Positions 33,193 through 42,314 of a stretch of DNA of 64,000 nt are shown piece by piece (position 1 is the first letter of the stretch; every line of letters begins with the position of its first letter). A model generated the notes under the pieces. It made no database searches and was not told the DNA's origin. It worked only from the letters and a program-made list of their open reading frames with translations. Source of the DNA: CAYRXM01 sp964449465 (GTDB lineage: Bacteria > Chloroflexota > Anaerolineae > JAFGEY01); the NCBI GenBank assembly GCA_964449465.1, contig CAYVBK010000012.1, positions 1 through 64,000 of the forward strand, read 5' to 3'. A program made the position numbers and the translations under genes.

Positions 33193-35432
33193 TCCGGCGA
33201 CGATGACAACAGCCGCATGCCGTTCAACGTCACCAACACCGAAGCTCCCGTATCGGCCAGCACAGCCATCCACAAGGTGGCCCAGCCGCCCAACGCCAGC
33301 AGCACAAAAACTGCTTTGACAGCCAGACTAAAAGCGATGTTTTGTTGAATCACCTGCCGGGCGCGGCGACTGGTGCGCACAGCATCGGCCAGGTGATTCA
33401 GATCGTCTTGCATCAAAACCACGTCGGCGGTCTCCATCGCCTGGGCTGTGCCGGCACCGCCCATAGCGATGCCCACCTGCGCCGCCGCCAGAGCCGGCGC
33501 GTCATTCACCCCATCGCCGATCATGGCCACCTCGCCCCGTTCGCGCTGCAAAGCCTGCACGGCAGACAGCTTGTCACCGGGCAGCAGGCCGGCGCGCACC
33601 TCGTCTATCGCGCCAATCTGATCGGCCACGCGCTGCGCCGCCGCTGCATGATCGCCGGTCAGCATAACCACATGAGCACCCGGCACGGCCTGCTTGAGAT
33701 GGCGCAAGGCCGCCGCGCTGGAGGAGCGCGGCGCATCGGCCAGGCCCACAAAGCCGACCAGGTGATTGTCTTTGCCGACCATGATCACCGTATAGCCGTC
33801 ATCTTGGGCCGCCCACGCCTGCTGATGAAAGACGGCGCACTCGGCCTGCCGCTGATGAAACAGGGCATGGCTGCCGACAGTGATGGTGTGATCGCCCAAC
33901 ACCCCTTCGACCCCCTGCCCCGCCAAGGCCTGCACATCGACGGCGGCCGGGTATCGGTGCAGCACATTGCGATGAGTGGCCTGCGCCAAAATAGCCTGCG
34001 CCAGCGGATGCTCGGAGCGTCGCTCGACGGCGGCGGCCAACGCCAGCATCTCGTCGCAAGAGGCACAATCCATGGGTATATCGGGCTGATGCAGAGCCGG
34101 ACACTCTAGCGAGCGGGTGATCTGCACTGTCGGCCGACCGCGCGTGAGCGTGCCGGTCTTGTCCAGGGCAAAGGTCTTGATTCGCGCCAGCGTGTCCAAA
34201 AACGCCCCGCCCTTGATCAACACCCCACGCCGGGCCAGGGCAGTCATGGCGCTGACCATCGTCACCGGCGTGCTGATCACCAGAGCGCAGGGGCAACTGA
34301 TCAGCAGCAGCGACAGAGCGCGATAGATCCAGCCGCGCTCACCACCCACATCGAACCAGGGCGCACCCCACAGCAGCGGCGGAAGGCAGGCCACCAGAAT
34401 CGCCGTCAAGACGGCCGCCGGCGTATACCAACGCGCAAAGCGGTCTATGAACCGTTCGACAGGAGCGCGCTGTGCCTGCGCCTGCTCGACCAGACGCACA
34501 ATGCGACCGATGATCGAATCTCCGGCCGGGCGGGTAGCCTGCACCTGAATGGCTGCCTGGCCGTTGATCGTGCCGCCAAACACCTCATCGCCGACAGTGC
34601 GCGACACCGGCATACTTTCGCCCGTCACCGGGGCCTGGTTGATCAGCGACACGCCGGCCACGATGCGCCCGTCTACCGGAATGTTTTCGCCGGGGCGCAC
34701 CAACACCGTTTCCCCCACCTGCACCTGCTCCACATCCACAACCTGCTCGTGCGGCGGACAAAAAGGACAGGGCCCGCCGGTATAACCATCTCGCCCCAAA
34801 TGCCCGGCGCAATCCATGCACGGACGCAGCACCGTCGCTCGGTTGGGGCGCCAAGATAGCAGACTGCGCAGCGAATCGCGCGCCCGCTCGCCGGTATATC
34901 GCTCAATGGCCTGAGCGACGGCAAATAGCAGCATCGAACTAGCCGCTTCGCCGGCTTCGCCGATCCACACCGCTCCCAATGCGGCCAGGGTCATCAGCAA
35001 CTCGATGGTCACCTGCCGCCCTTTGATCAGAGAACGCGCCCCGCGCCAGGCCACCGGATAGCCGGCCAGGATCATGGCCCCAATCTGCGCGCCCGGAACA
35101 GCCCAGAACGGAACAGACGGCAGAACCGTCAGGATCAGGCTGAGACCGAACAAGGCCGCACCGCACCGGGCCAGCGCGACAGCCGGCTCAACTCGCCGCG
35201 AACGCACCATCAGGCCGGCATCATCCCGGTCGCTCTGAGCCACCTGATAGCCCAAATCGCGCACACGCTGTATCACCAACTGCTCATCGGCCGCGCCGAC
35301 CGCTTCCAGCACGGCGGTGGTAAAATTGACCTGGACGCGCTCGATGCCCGGCAATTGGGCCACGCTGCGCTCGATGGTCAGAGCGCAGTTGGCGCAGTCC
35401 ATCCCTTGAATTTTCAAATGAACGGTTTTCAT
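33177..35432 (-). CDS. Zn/Cd/Pb-transporting P1B-type ATPase
   Basis: The protein is 751 aa. An N-terminal heavy-metal domain has GMDCANC (Cys13, Cys16). The transport motif SCPCALV holds Cys380 and Cys382, the phosphorylation site is DKTGTLT (Asp424), the N-domain has SEHPLA, then LTGD and GDGVNDAP. The last membrane helices read LADTGASVLVTLNGMRLL, the Asp-containing type of ZntA/CadA zinc and cadmium exporters. Two extra cysteine clusters are unusual: CMDC and CPFC (205-225) inserted before the actuator domain, and CPAL...DCASC (444-459) in the nucleotide-binding domain. It is preceded by a MerR-type promoter at 35501-35532. Confidence 0.93.
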   Translation of the reverse strand: MKTVHLKIQGMDCANCALTIERSVAQLPGIERVQVNFTTAVLEAVGAADEQLVIQRVRDLGYQVAQSDRDDAGLMVRSRRVEPAVALARCGAALFGLSLILTVLPSVPFWAVPGAQIGAMILAGYPVAWRGARSLIKGRQVTIELLMTLAALGAVWIGEAGEAASSMLLFAVAQAIERYTGERARDSLRSLLSWRPNRATVLRPCMDCAGHLGRDGYTGGPCPFCPPHEQVVDVEQVQVGETVLVRPGENIPVDGRIVAGVSLINQAPVTGESMPVSRTVGDEVFGGTINGQAAIQVQATRPAGDSIIGRIVRLVEQAQAQRAPVERFIDRFARWYTPAAVLTAILVACLPPLLWGAPWFDVGGERGWIYRALSLLLISCPCALVISTPVTMVSAMTALARRGVLIKGGAFLDTLARIKTFALDKTGTLTRGRPTVQITRSLECPALHQPDIPMDCASCDEMLALAAAVERRSEHPLAQAILAQATHRNVLHRYPAAVDVQALAGQGVEGVLGDHTITVGSHALFHQRQAECAVFHQQAWAAQDDGYTVIMVGKDNHLVGFVGLADAPRSSSAAALRHLKQAVPGAHVVMLTGDHAAAAQRVADQIGAIDEVRAGLLPGDKLSAVQALQRERGEVAMIGDGVNDAPALAAAQVGIAMGGAGTAQAMETADVVLMQDDLNHLADAVRTSRRARQVIQQNIAFSLAVKAVFVLLALGGWATLWMAVLADTGASVLVTLNGMRLLSSSPDQAGF

Positions 35433-35500
35433 TGGTTTTCCTCAATCCACTGGATGCCTGCTACCCGATCACACGCAGGCACTGGCTGATATTGGACACC

Positions 35501-35532
35501 ATGATACACCTTCAAGTGGGGTTCAAAGTCAA
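35501..35532 (-). promoter_or_regulatory. MerR-family-type promoter (20-bp spacer) for the metal ATPase
   Basis: On the minus strand TTGACT and TATCAT are separated by 20 bases, too long for unaided RNA polymerase but diagnostic of promoters twisted open by MerR-family activators. The spacer shows partial dyad symmetry (ACTTTGAACC against ACCTTCAAGT). No merR-like gene lies in the window. The rest of the 324-bp gap to the sulfatase gene shows a short palindrome CTCAAGATATTGAG (35702-35715) and nothing else I can name. Confidence 0.65.
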
Positions 35533-35756
35533 GTGCCGGTTTTCCAGACTTGCCCGGAATTGACTTGTCAGGTAAAATGACATAGCTCGAAAAGCAGTTT
35601 TTATACGCGATGCTCGCACATCACCCGGCATGAAAACGTTGGGTGAGGAGTTTGGCACGCCCTCGTGCCAAATTTGCATTATTCTACGATAACGACGTTC
35701 TCTCAAGATATTGAGCAGGTCGTACTTGGCCTGATACCCTTCTGAAAGCAATTTCA

Positions 35757-37121
35757 ATGTCTAATTTACCCAATATTCTCTTGATTTACACCGATCAACA
35801 CCGTTTTGACTGCCTCGGCGTGAACGGCCATCCGCTCTTACAAACGCCGCACCTGGATCGCCTGGCCGCTGAGGGCGTCAATATGACGCACGCCTTTTGC
35901 CCCATCCCGGTGTGCATTCCGGCGCGCAACAGCCTGTTTCACGGGCAATGGTCCACCAGCCATCTGGCTATCGCCAACTGGGATACCGAAGCCCCACGCC
36001 CGGCTCGCGAAGGGCTGCCTTCCTGGAGCCAATCGCTGCGACAGGCCGACTACTGGCTGGGCTATGTGGGCAAATGGCACGTCCACCCTCGCCTGACTCC
36101 GCCCGATTACGGATTTCACCGCTATGTACCGGCGCGCGAATACGCCTCCTGGCGGGCCGCCTGCGAGCTTCCCCCTGTGCCATCCACCGACTGGCGCGGC
36201 GGCGCCGATGCCGCCATTCAACCGCATCAGTCGGCGTTGGGCTGGGGCGCCGAGCAGACAATCCAGATGCTCCGCGAACGCGCCGCCCCCGACCAGCCTT
36301 TTATGATCGGCTGGTTTACCGACGAGCCACACCTGCCCAACCGCCCGCCCGAACCATACGCATCTATGTACCCGCCGGCCGACATTCCACCCTGGCCCGG
36401 CTGGGGTGACGATCTGATCGGCAAACCCTACATCCAGGCACAACAGCGACGCTCCTGGCAGGTGGAGGGCTGGACATGGGAGCAGTGGGCGGCGGTCGTC
36501 GGCCGCTACCTGGGAGTGATCAGCCTGTTGGACGCCCAGATCGGGCGGGTGCTGGATGCGCTGGACGAATTGGGGCTGGCCGAGAATACGCTGGTGATCT
36601 ATACCGCCGATCACGGGGACATGTGCGGCAGCCACGGCATGGTAGACAAGCATTTTGTGATGTACGACGACATTGTGCGTGTGCCCTTGATCTTGCGCTG
36701 GCCGGCGCGGCTGCCGGCCGGACAACAATGGGACACATGGGTCAGCAATGGCCTGGACCTGGCCGTCACCCTGTGTAGGGCCGCCGACGCGCCGGTGCCG
36801 GATACATTTTGCGGCCGCGACCTGCTGGGCGGCGACACGGGCAGATCTGACATATTGACCATGTATCACGGCAACCAATTCGGCCTGTACAGCCAGCGCA
36901 TGGTGCGCGACCGGCAGTTCAAATACGTCTGGAACGCCACCGCCGAAGACGAACTGTACGATCTGACCGGCGATCCGGGCGAACTGCACAACCTGGCCGG
37001 TCAACCCGGTTTGGCAGATGAACTGGCACGACTGCACCACCGCCTGCTGGCCTGGATGCAAGAAATCGGCGATCCCCTGCTCAACGGCTGGGTGCGCGCC
37101 CAACTGGAGCGAGGACTCTAA
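35757..37121 (+). CDS. type I sulfatase
   Basis: The protein is 454 aa. The formylglycine motif is CIPAR (Cys53), preceded by the metal-binding IYTDQHRFDCLG. LGYVGKWH supplies the conserved Lys-His, and IYTADHGDMCGSHG the second metal-binding Asp-His. It is of the Cys type and needs a formylglycine-generating enzyme, which is not in the window. No signal peptide is present, so it would act in the cytoplasm on imported sulfated sugars, or it may be a phosphonate/phosphodiester hydrolase of the same superfamily. ATG 35757 has a weak ribosome site. It is followed 70 bp later by plsY on the same strand. Confidence 0.87.
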   Translation: MSNLPNILLIYTDQHRFDCLGVNGHPLLQTPHLDRLAAEGVNMTHAFCPIPVCIPARNSLFHGQWSTSHLAIANWDTEAPRPAREGLPSWSQSLRQADYWLGYVGKWHVHPRLTPPDYGFHRYVPAREYASWRAACELPPVPSTDWRGGADAAIQPHQSALGWGAEQTIQMLRERAAPDQPFMIGWFTDEPHLPNRPPEPYASMYPPADIPPWPGWGDDLIGKPYIQAQQRRSWQVEGWTWEQWAAVVGRYLGVISLLDAQIGRVLDALDELGLAENTLVIYTADHGDMCGSHGMVDKHFVMYDDIVRVPLILRWPARLPAGQQWDTWVSNGLDLAVTLCRAADAPVPDTFCGRDLLGGDTGRSDILTMYHGNQFGLYSQRMVRDRQFKYVWNATAEDELYDLTGDPGELHNLAGQPGLADELARLHHRLLAWMQEIGDPLLNGWVRAQLERGL

Positions 37122-37191
37122 AAACAAGAGCAACCTGGGGGCGCGTTGCGTGTTTTGATGGATGCAAAAATATTCTCAGCAAGGAGGTCAA

Positions 37192-37833
37192 ATGATTATC
37201 GTCTTGGTTTTGATGGTTGCGGTGATTTCATACCTGATCGGCTCGACGCCGATTGGCGTATTGGCAGCGCGGTGGATCGGGGGCGTAGATGTGCGGGCGG
37301 TGGGCAGCGGGCGCACCGGCACCACCAATGTCTATCGAGCGGCCGGGCGGTGGGGCGCCGTGCTGACCACGTTTGGCGACGTATTCAAGGGCATCTTGCC
37401 GGTGTGGATCGCCCGTCTGCTCACGGCGCGGTTGATGCCCCAATCGGCGTTGGTGATGGCACCGTGGATGGAAGCCATCGCCGGCATTGCCGCCATCACC
37501 GGTCACAACTGGTCGGTCTTTCTCAAATTCAAGGGCGGCGCCGGCACCATCACCACGATGGGCATCCTGGCGGCTATGAACCTGCCGGCTACGGTTATCT
37601 TGATCGTCATGTCCGTGATTGCCCTGCTGATCTCGCACATGGCCTCGGTGGCCTCACTGACCATTGCCTTTACCATGGGGCTGATGCTGTGTGTGTTTTC
37701 CGCTCTAGGGCTCTCGCCGTGGGGATATGTGGTGTTTGGCTTTGTGGGTGGAGCTATGACCACCTATGCCTTGCGCCCCAACATTGTGCGCATCCTCAAA
37801 AAGCAAGAGCGGCAGTTGACCACATCGTATTGA
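37192..37833 (+). CDS. plsY: glycerol-3-phosphate acyltransferase PlsY
   Basis: The protein is 213 aa, a membrane enzyme that transfers acyl from acyl-phosphate to glycerol 3-phosphate, the first step of phospholipid synthesis. The three PlsY motifs are present: GSGRTGTTNVYRAAG, the GHNWSVFLKFKGGAG phosphate-binding loop, and the C-terminal TYALRPN. Five or so hydrophobic helices are evident. ATG 37192 follows AAGGAGG closely (five bases); an in-frame ATG ten codons earlier lacks such a site. The partner PlsX is not in the window. Confidence 0.9.
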   Translation: MIIVLVLMVAVISYLIGSTPIGVLAARWIGGVDVRAVGSGRTGTTNVYRAAGRWGAVLTTFGDVFKGILPVWIARLLTARLMPQSALVMAPWMEAIAGIAAITGHNWSVFLKFKGGAGTITTMGILAAMNLPATVILIVMSVIALLISHMASVASLTIAFTMGLMLCVFSALGLSPWGYVVFGFVGGAMTTYALRPNIVRILKKQERQLTTSY

Positions 37834-37846
37834 CCTTTGTCCTGAT

Positions 37847-37869
37847 GGGGCAAGGGAAAGCCCTGCCCC
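37847..37869. repeat. REP-like palindrome GGGGCA.../TGCCCC
   Basis: GGGGCAAGGG and CCCTGCCCC form an imperfect hairpin (one bulged A) 13 bp after plsY. It resembles the first hairpin at 13008-13030. Further on, at 37896-37920, the motif GTTGAGTTTATCGAAACCAA is a relative of the repeat at 1519-1543. Confidence 0.45.
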
Positions 37870-37941
37870 TACCTTTTCATCCATTGCCATACGCGTTGGT
37901 TGAGTTTATCGAAACCAACGTTTTGCACAAGCCTGGAGATC

Positions 37942-37977
37942 AAAAAACGGCTCAATGGCGCCATTGAGCCGTTTTTT
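37942..37977. terminator. perfect bidirectional terminator
   Basis: A fully palindromic 36-bp sequence: A6 CGGCTCAATGG on one side and CCATTGAGCCG T6 on the other, centred on CG. It gives a strong stem with a T-run in both directions, placed between the convergent plsY and livF genes. Confidence 0.92.
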
Positions 37978-37994
37978 ATTGATCCATACCGTTT

Positions 37995-38708
37995 TTATTC
38001 TCCCAAATAGGCCTTTTTCACATCGGGGTTTTGCAACACCTCTTGCGCCGGGCCATCCAGCACAATGCGCCCGGTCTCTAGCACAAAAGCCCATTGAGCA
38101 ATCGAAAGTGCCATCGCCGCGTTCTGCTCAACCAGCAAAATGCTGACACCCTGTCGGTTGATTGCCGCAATCATGTCAAAAATTTCTTCGACCAGGATGG
38201 GGGCCAGCCCCATAGACGGCTCATCTAGCAGCAGCAGCTTGGGTTTCGCCATCAAACCACGCCCCATCGCCAGCATTTGCTGCTCGCCGCCCGACAGAGT
38301 GCCTCCAAGCTGGCTCTGGCGTTCTTTGAGGCGCGGAAAGCTGGCAAAGACCTGCTCCATCGAACGAGCAATTTCGGCCTTGTCGGTGCGTGTATAGGCG
38401 CCCATCTCTAAATTTTCACGCACGGTCAGATTGGCGAAAATCTTGCGGCCTTCTGGCACATGGATCATCCCTCGCCTGACAATCCAGTCGGCCGGCTGAC
38501 CGACAATGTTTTGCCCCTGATACAGAATCTCGCCGGCGGCGGCATGCAGCAGGCCCGAAATCGTCTTGAGGGTAGTGCTTTTGCCCGCGCCGTTGGCCCC
38601 GATCAGGGTGACAATTTCGCCCTCTTGCACCCGAAACGAAATGCCTTGCAGCGCGCGAATGGCGCCATAGTTGACCGACAAATTGCGTACTTTGAGGATA
38701 TTTTCCAT
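37995..38708 (-). CDS. livF: branched-chain amino acid ABC transporter ATP-binding protein LivF
   Basis: The protein is 237 aa. Walker A is LIGANGAGKSTTLKTI, the signature LSGGEQQMLAMGRGL, Walker B LLLLDEPSMGLAP, and the switch His is in LLVEQNAA-type sequence (Gln follows in this family). LivF-type features include the GRKIFANLTVRENLEMGAY segment. It ends the liv operon, starting right at the stop of livG. It energises transport together with LivG. Confidence 0.92.
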   Translation of the reverse strand: MENILKVRNLSVNYGAIRALQGISFRVQEGEIVTLIGANGAGKSTTLKTISGLLHAAAGEILYQGQNIVGQPADWIVRRGMIHVPEGRKIFANLTVRENLEMGAYTRTDKAEIARSMEQVFASFPRLKERQSQLGGTLSGGEQQMLAMGRGLMAKPKLLLLDEPSMGLAPILVEEIFDMIAAINRQGVSILLVEQNAAMALSIAQWAFVLETGRIVLDGPAQEVLQNPDVKKAYLGE

Positions 38709-39497
38709 CTATGCCTCCGCCCTTGCACCGACCACCTTGCCGCGTCCCAGATAGGCTTCGATCACCTGACTGTTGGTTTGAATTTCGCGCGGCGTGCCAC
38801 GAGCGATCACCTCGCCAAAGTCCATCACCGTAATCTGCTCACAAATGCCCATCACCACGCGCATCTGATGCTCGATCAACAAAATCGTCAACTTGAAACG
38901 GTCGCGGATAAAGTGGATCAGATCCATCAACTCGATGGTCTCCTGGGGGTTCATGCCAGCAGCCGGCTCGTCAAGCAGTAGCAATTTCGGCTCGGTGGCC
39001 AGGGCACGGGCAATTTCCAGCCGACGCTGCTGACCGTAGGGCAGGCTGGAAGCAATCTCGTCTTGCAAGTCTTCCAGGTGAAAGACGGCCAAAAAATCCT
39101 GCGCTTCTTCGGTCAACTCGCGCTCGCGCCGCTCAAAACGGTCGGTGCGCAGGATGGCATCCATCATGGTATAGGCGGCATGCGGGTGATAGGCAATGCG
39201 CACATTGTCCAAGACGGTTAGACGAGGAAAGATGCGAATGTTTTGAAAGGTGCGGCCAATGCCGGCCTGGGTGATCTGATGCGGTTCCAGGCCGACAATT
39301 GAATGATCCATGAATTGAATCTGCCCCGACGTGATCGGAAAAAGGCCGGTGACCAGGTTGAACACCGTCGTTTTACCGGCGCCGTTCGGCCCGATCAACC
39401 CATACAAAGCCCCTTGCGGCACCTCGATGCTGAAATCGTGCACCGCGCACAGACCGCCAAAGAATTTGGTCAGAGCATCAATTTTCAACACGGTCAT
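38709..39497 (-). CDS. livG: branched-chain amino acid ABC transporter ATP-binding protein LivG
   Basis: The protein is 262 aa. Walker A is LIGPNGAGKTTVFNLV, then the LivG-type GIGRTFQNIRIFPRLTVLDN, the signature LPYGQQRRLEIARAL, Walker B LLLLDEPAAGMNPQE and LIEHQMRVVMGI. ATG 39497 is preceded by GAGGAGAAAG; 20 bp overlap the end of livM, so translation is coupled. It is the second ATPase of the uptake system. Confidence 0.92.
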   Translation of the reverse strand: MTVLKIDALTKFFGGLCAVHDFSIEVPQGALYGLIGPNGAGKTTVFNLVTGLFPITSGQIQFMDHSIVGLEPHQITQAGIGRTFQNIRIFPRLTVLDNVRIAYHPHAAYTMMDAILRTDRFERRERELTEEAQDFLAVFHLEDLQDEIASSLPYGQQRRLEIARALATEPKLLLLDEPAAGMNPQETIELMDLIHFIRDRFKLTILLIEHQMRVVMGICEQITVMDFGEVIARGTPREIQTNSQVIEAYLGRGKVVGARAEA

Positions 39498-40692
39498 CTT
39501 GCTTTCTCCTCGGCCAGATTTTGGACTTGAGAAAACCCAATTCGCCGCCGCCAAACAAACCCTGCGGACGCAGCAACATCACCAACAGCAAAATCAAGGG
39601 ATAAATGACGTATCGCCACAGTTCCATACCCGAAGGCAGCAAACGCAACCCCTCCAGGCTGATGGCCCAGGCAAAAGCGGCCACCACTGTGCCGGTGATA
39701 CTGCCCATTCCGCCAAAGACCAAGATGATCAGCGGATCGAAAGATTTGATAAAGTTGAACAAAGAAGGATGCAAAGTGGAGTAAAGATGGGAAAACAGCG
39801 CGCCGGCCAACCCGGCAAAAAAGCTGCCCACCACAAAAGCCAGCGTCTTGTAACGGGTCGTGTCAATCCCCATGGCCCGAGCGGCGATCTCGTCTTCGCG
39901 CACCGAAACGATGGCCCGCCCGCTGCTCGATTGCAGCAAATTGCGCATCACCACCACCGTGGCCGCCAAAAAGAACAGCGACCAGAACCAAGTGGTGAGC
40001 TGCGGCGTGCCGACCATACCACGTGCCCCTTTCATTTCGGGGAAAACACTGTCGGCATTATCGGCCAGCACCTTGACCACGATGGTAAAACCCAGGGTGG
40101 CAATGCCAAAATAGTCGCCGCCCATTTTCAGCACCGGCAGACCAAACAAATAGCTGATCGCCGCCGACAGCGTGGCGCCAAAAAAGACGGCCGCCAGAAA
40201 AGCCACCTGCCCGGCCAGAAAGGGCGGCAGGTGATTGATCAGACCGCAGGTGTCTCGCAAAAACACCCAGGGGCTGGCCTGCCCGGTGACAATCCAATGT
40301 CCGATCCAGCCCAACACGCCGACGCCCAACACGATCAGTGCAGTGCGCTGCACCCAGCCCTTGCCCTTGATGGCCAATCCCAAAACGATCAACACCGCCA
40401 TACTCAGCACCACCGCCAGCCCCGACATGTCATCGCGCGCCCAACGGTAGGTTACGTCGGCCGAAGCATACGCTCCGATGGCGTAAAAACCCCACTGCCC
40501 CAGAGAAAACTGACCGTTAAATCCATAAATCAGGTTCAGGCCGAGCGAAATAATCGCCATAATGCACGCTCGCTGCAAAATGGTGGCCCAATAGGTGGTG
40601 ATGATTTCCAGGCTGATCAAGAGCTGCATCACCGCAAACACCACCACCAGACCGACGATCCACGGCCATTGTCCGAAAAATCGCTTGAACAT
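39478..40692 (-). CDS. livM: branched-chain amino acid ABC transporter permease LivM
   Basis: The protein is 404 aa with about ten hydrophobic helices. Conserved parts are SLGLNLIYGFNGQFSLGQWGFYAIGAY, FGLPVLKMGGDYFGIATLGFTIVVKV, the cytoplasmic coupling segment SVREDEIAARAMGIDTTRYK and LVFGGMGSITGTVVAAF. An internal stretch of roughly 50 residues (GLAIKGKGWVQRTALIVLGV and following) between helices is longer than in E. coli LivM. Transported ligands may be leucine-like amino acids, amides or urea; sequence does not tell. Confidence 0.9.
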   Translation of the reverse strand: MFKRFFGQWPWIVGLVVVFAVMQLLISLEIITTYWATILQRACIMAIISLGLNLIYGFNGQFSLGQWGFYAIGAYASADVTYRWARDDMSGLAVVLSMAVLIVLGLAIKGKGWVQRTALIVLGVGVLGWIGHWIVTGQASPWVFLRDTCGLINHLPPFLAGQVAFLAAVFFGATLSAAISYLFGLPVLKMGGDYFGIATLGFTIVVKVLADNADSVFPEMKGARGMVGTPQLTTWFWSLFFLAATVVVMRNLLQSSSGRAIVSVREDEIAARAMGIDTTRYKTLAFVVGSFFAGLAGALFSHLYSTLHPSLFNFIKSFDPLIILVFGGMGSITGTVVAAFAWAISLEGLRLLPSGMELWRYVIYPLILLLVMLLRPQGLFGGGELGFLKSKIWPRRKQDDRVEN

Positions 40693-40701
40693 AACCCGCT
40701 C

Positions 40702-42201
40702 CTATGCTTTTTCCCCGCCAGCCTCGCCAAAAATGCCGGTAGGCCGAATGATCAGGACGAGGATCAGGATGGTAAAGGCAATGGCGTCGCGCATGGGGGT
40801 CGAAATAAAGGCCGCGCTCAACTCTTCGGCCTGCCCCATGATCAATGCGCCGAGAAATGCGCCGGGAATACTGCCAATGCCGCCCAGCACCGCCGACACA
40901 AAGGCACGCAAGCCTGGCATAATGCCCATAAACACGATCAATTGCGGATAGGCCACTGCATACAGCACGCTGGCCGCCCCGGCCAGCGAGGCCCCCAGCG
41001 CAAAGGTAAACGATATCACCTGATCCACATTGATGCCCATCAAGCGAGCGGTCTGCTTGTCCCAGGCCGATGCGCGCATCGCCTTGCCGATTTTGGTTTG
41101 GTTGACGATATATTGCAGCGTCACCAACAAAAAGACCGAGGCGGTCATGACCAAAACCTGGATGTTGGTGATGCCAATGCCGGCCAAAGTCAGGCCCATA
41201 TACAGGCTGCCCACGCCGCCGGCCAGCAGACCAAAACGAACGCCCAGTCGCAAAAATACGTTCTGAGCTAGCGGATGGACTGGTCCATTCTGATTCTTGC
41301 GGGTCAGATACCAGATCAAAGCCTGCCCGGCGACGCCCAATACCAACAAGATCAGATACACAACCAACAGCGGAATGTTGAGATTGGCATTGTTCCAGCG
41401 CACCAGGTCAAACGGGCGATTATAGGTGACATAATCGGGGCCAAAGCCAAAGTCGAGCGCGGAAAAGTATTCCAGGAAAAAAGAAACACCGACGGCCGTG
41501 ATCAGGGCGGCGATACGCGGGGCATTGCGCAGCGGCTTGTAAGCCACTCGCTCCACGACAATAGCCAGAAATGAGCTAGCCGCCATCGAGATCAGAATGA
41601 TCAGCAACACGCCGATAGCCAGCGTCCACCCTGGCGCCGACGATGCGCCGGTCAACCGAACATAGAGGGCGCCGGGCCATTGATGCATCTTGAACGAGGA
41701 AATGGTGTAAAAGCTGACAAACGCGCCGATCATGAAAAAATCGCCGTGCGCAAAGTTGATCAGGCGCACCACCCCATACACCATAGTGTAACCCAAAGCG
41801 ATCAGGGCATAGATAAAACCCTTTTGCAGACCGCCGACCATAATCTCGGTAAACAGGCTGGGGTTGAGAAAAAATTCGCCGACCAGTTTGACCAGAACGC
41901 CCGTTGCCAAAGCCCACGTCCATCCTTTGGCAGCCGTCTCTTGAGGCGTGCGGCGACGAATCAAGCCGCCCACCCCCCAAACAATCCAGGCCGCTGCCGC
42001 ATACACAACGGCAGACCTCAGAGTCAAAACGATGGTCAGAGGCAGGCCTTGCAAGCCGGTTTTCAAATCGCCTTCAGAGATGGCCTGCAACACTACATCT
42101 CGCTGCTGGGCAAACATGGGTATGCCCCAATAGAGGCCCAGTACACCCACGCCGAATAATATAAACCACCATCCAATTGTCTTGATTTTCGATTCATTCA
42201 T
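40702..42201 (-). CDS. livH: branched-chain amino acid ABC transporter permease LivH
   Basis: The protein is 499 aa, much longer than usual (about 290-310). Roughly 110 N-terminal residues with two extra hydrophobic segments precede the core GLQKGFIYALIALGYTMVYGVVRLINFAHGDFFMIGAF. A second addition of about 80 residues lies in the middle (VRWNNANLNIPLLVVYLILL to GLTLAGIGITNIQ). The coupling loop MRASAWDKQTARLMGINVDQ and the C-terminal GGIGSIPGAFLGALIMG are canonical. ATG 42201 is chosen; the frame is open from a TTG at 42261 but without good evidence. It is ten bp before livM. Confidence 0.88.
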   Translation of the reverse strand: MNESKIKTIGWWFILFGVGVLGLYWGIPMFAQQRDVVLQAISEGDLKTGLQGLPLTIVLTLRSAVVYAAAAWIVWGVGGLIRRRTPQETAAKGWTWALATGVLVKLVGEFFLNPSLFTEIMVGGLQKGFIYALIALGYTMVYGVVRLINFAHGDFFMIGAFVSFYTISSFKMHQWPGALYVRLTGASSAPGWTLAIGVLLIILISMAASSFLAIVVERVAYKPLRNAPRIAALITAVGVSFFLEYFSALDFGFGPDYVTYNRPFDLVRWNNANLNIPLLVVYLILLVLGVAGQALIWYLTRKNQNGPVHPLAQNVFLRLGVRFGLLAGGVGSLYMGLTLAGIGITNIQVLVMTASVFLLVTLQYIVNQTKIGKAMRASAWDKQTARLMGINVDQVISFTFALGASLAGAASVLYAVAYPQLIVFMGIMPGLRAFVSAVLGGIGSIPGAFLGALIMGQAEELSAAFISTPMRDAIAFTILILVLIIRPTGIFGEAGGEKA

Positions 42202-42314
42202 CGCCAACTCACCCACCTGCTTTTTGACCAATCGGGCTATCTGGGTTGCGCTACAAAACAAGGAGAGGGGAACTGCGCTGTTCGCCCTCTCCTCTCTTGA
42301 GTCATACCCCCAAA

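Noticed and set aside
35512..35757. An 81-codon open frame on the minus strand upstream of the metal ATPase
   Set aside because: It starts at TTG without a ribosome site, overlaps the MerR-type promoter and shows no recognised family; more likely spacer or repeat DNA.
39331..41271. A 646-codon open frame on the plus strand
   Set aside because: It is antisense to livG, livM and livH; composition is His/Gln/Arg-rich and no motif is seen.
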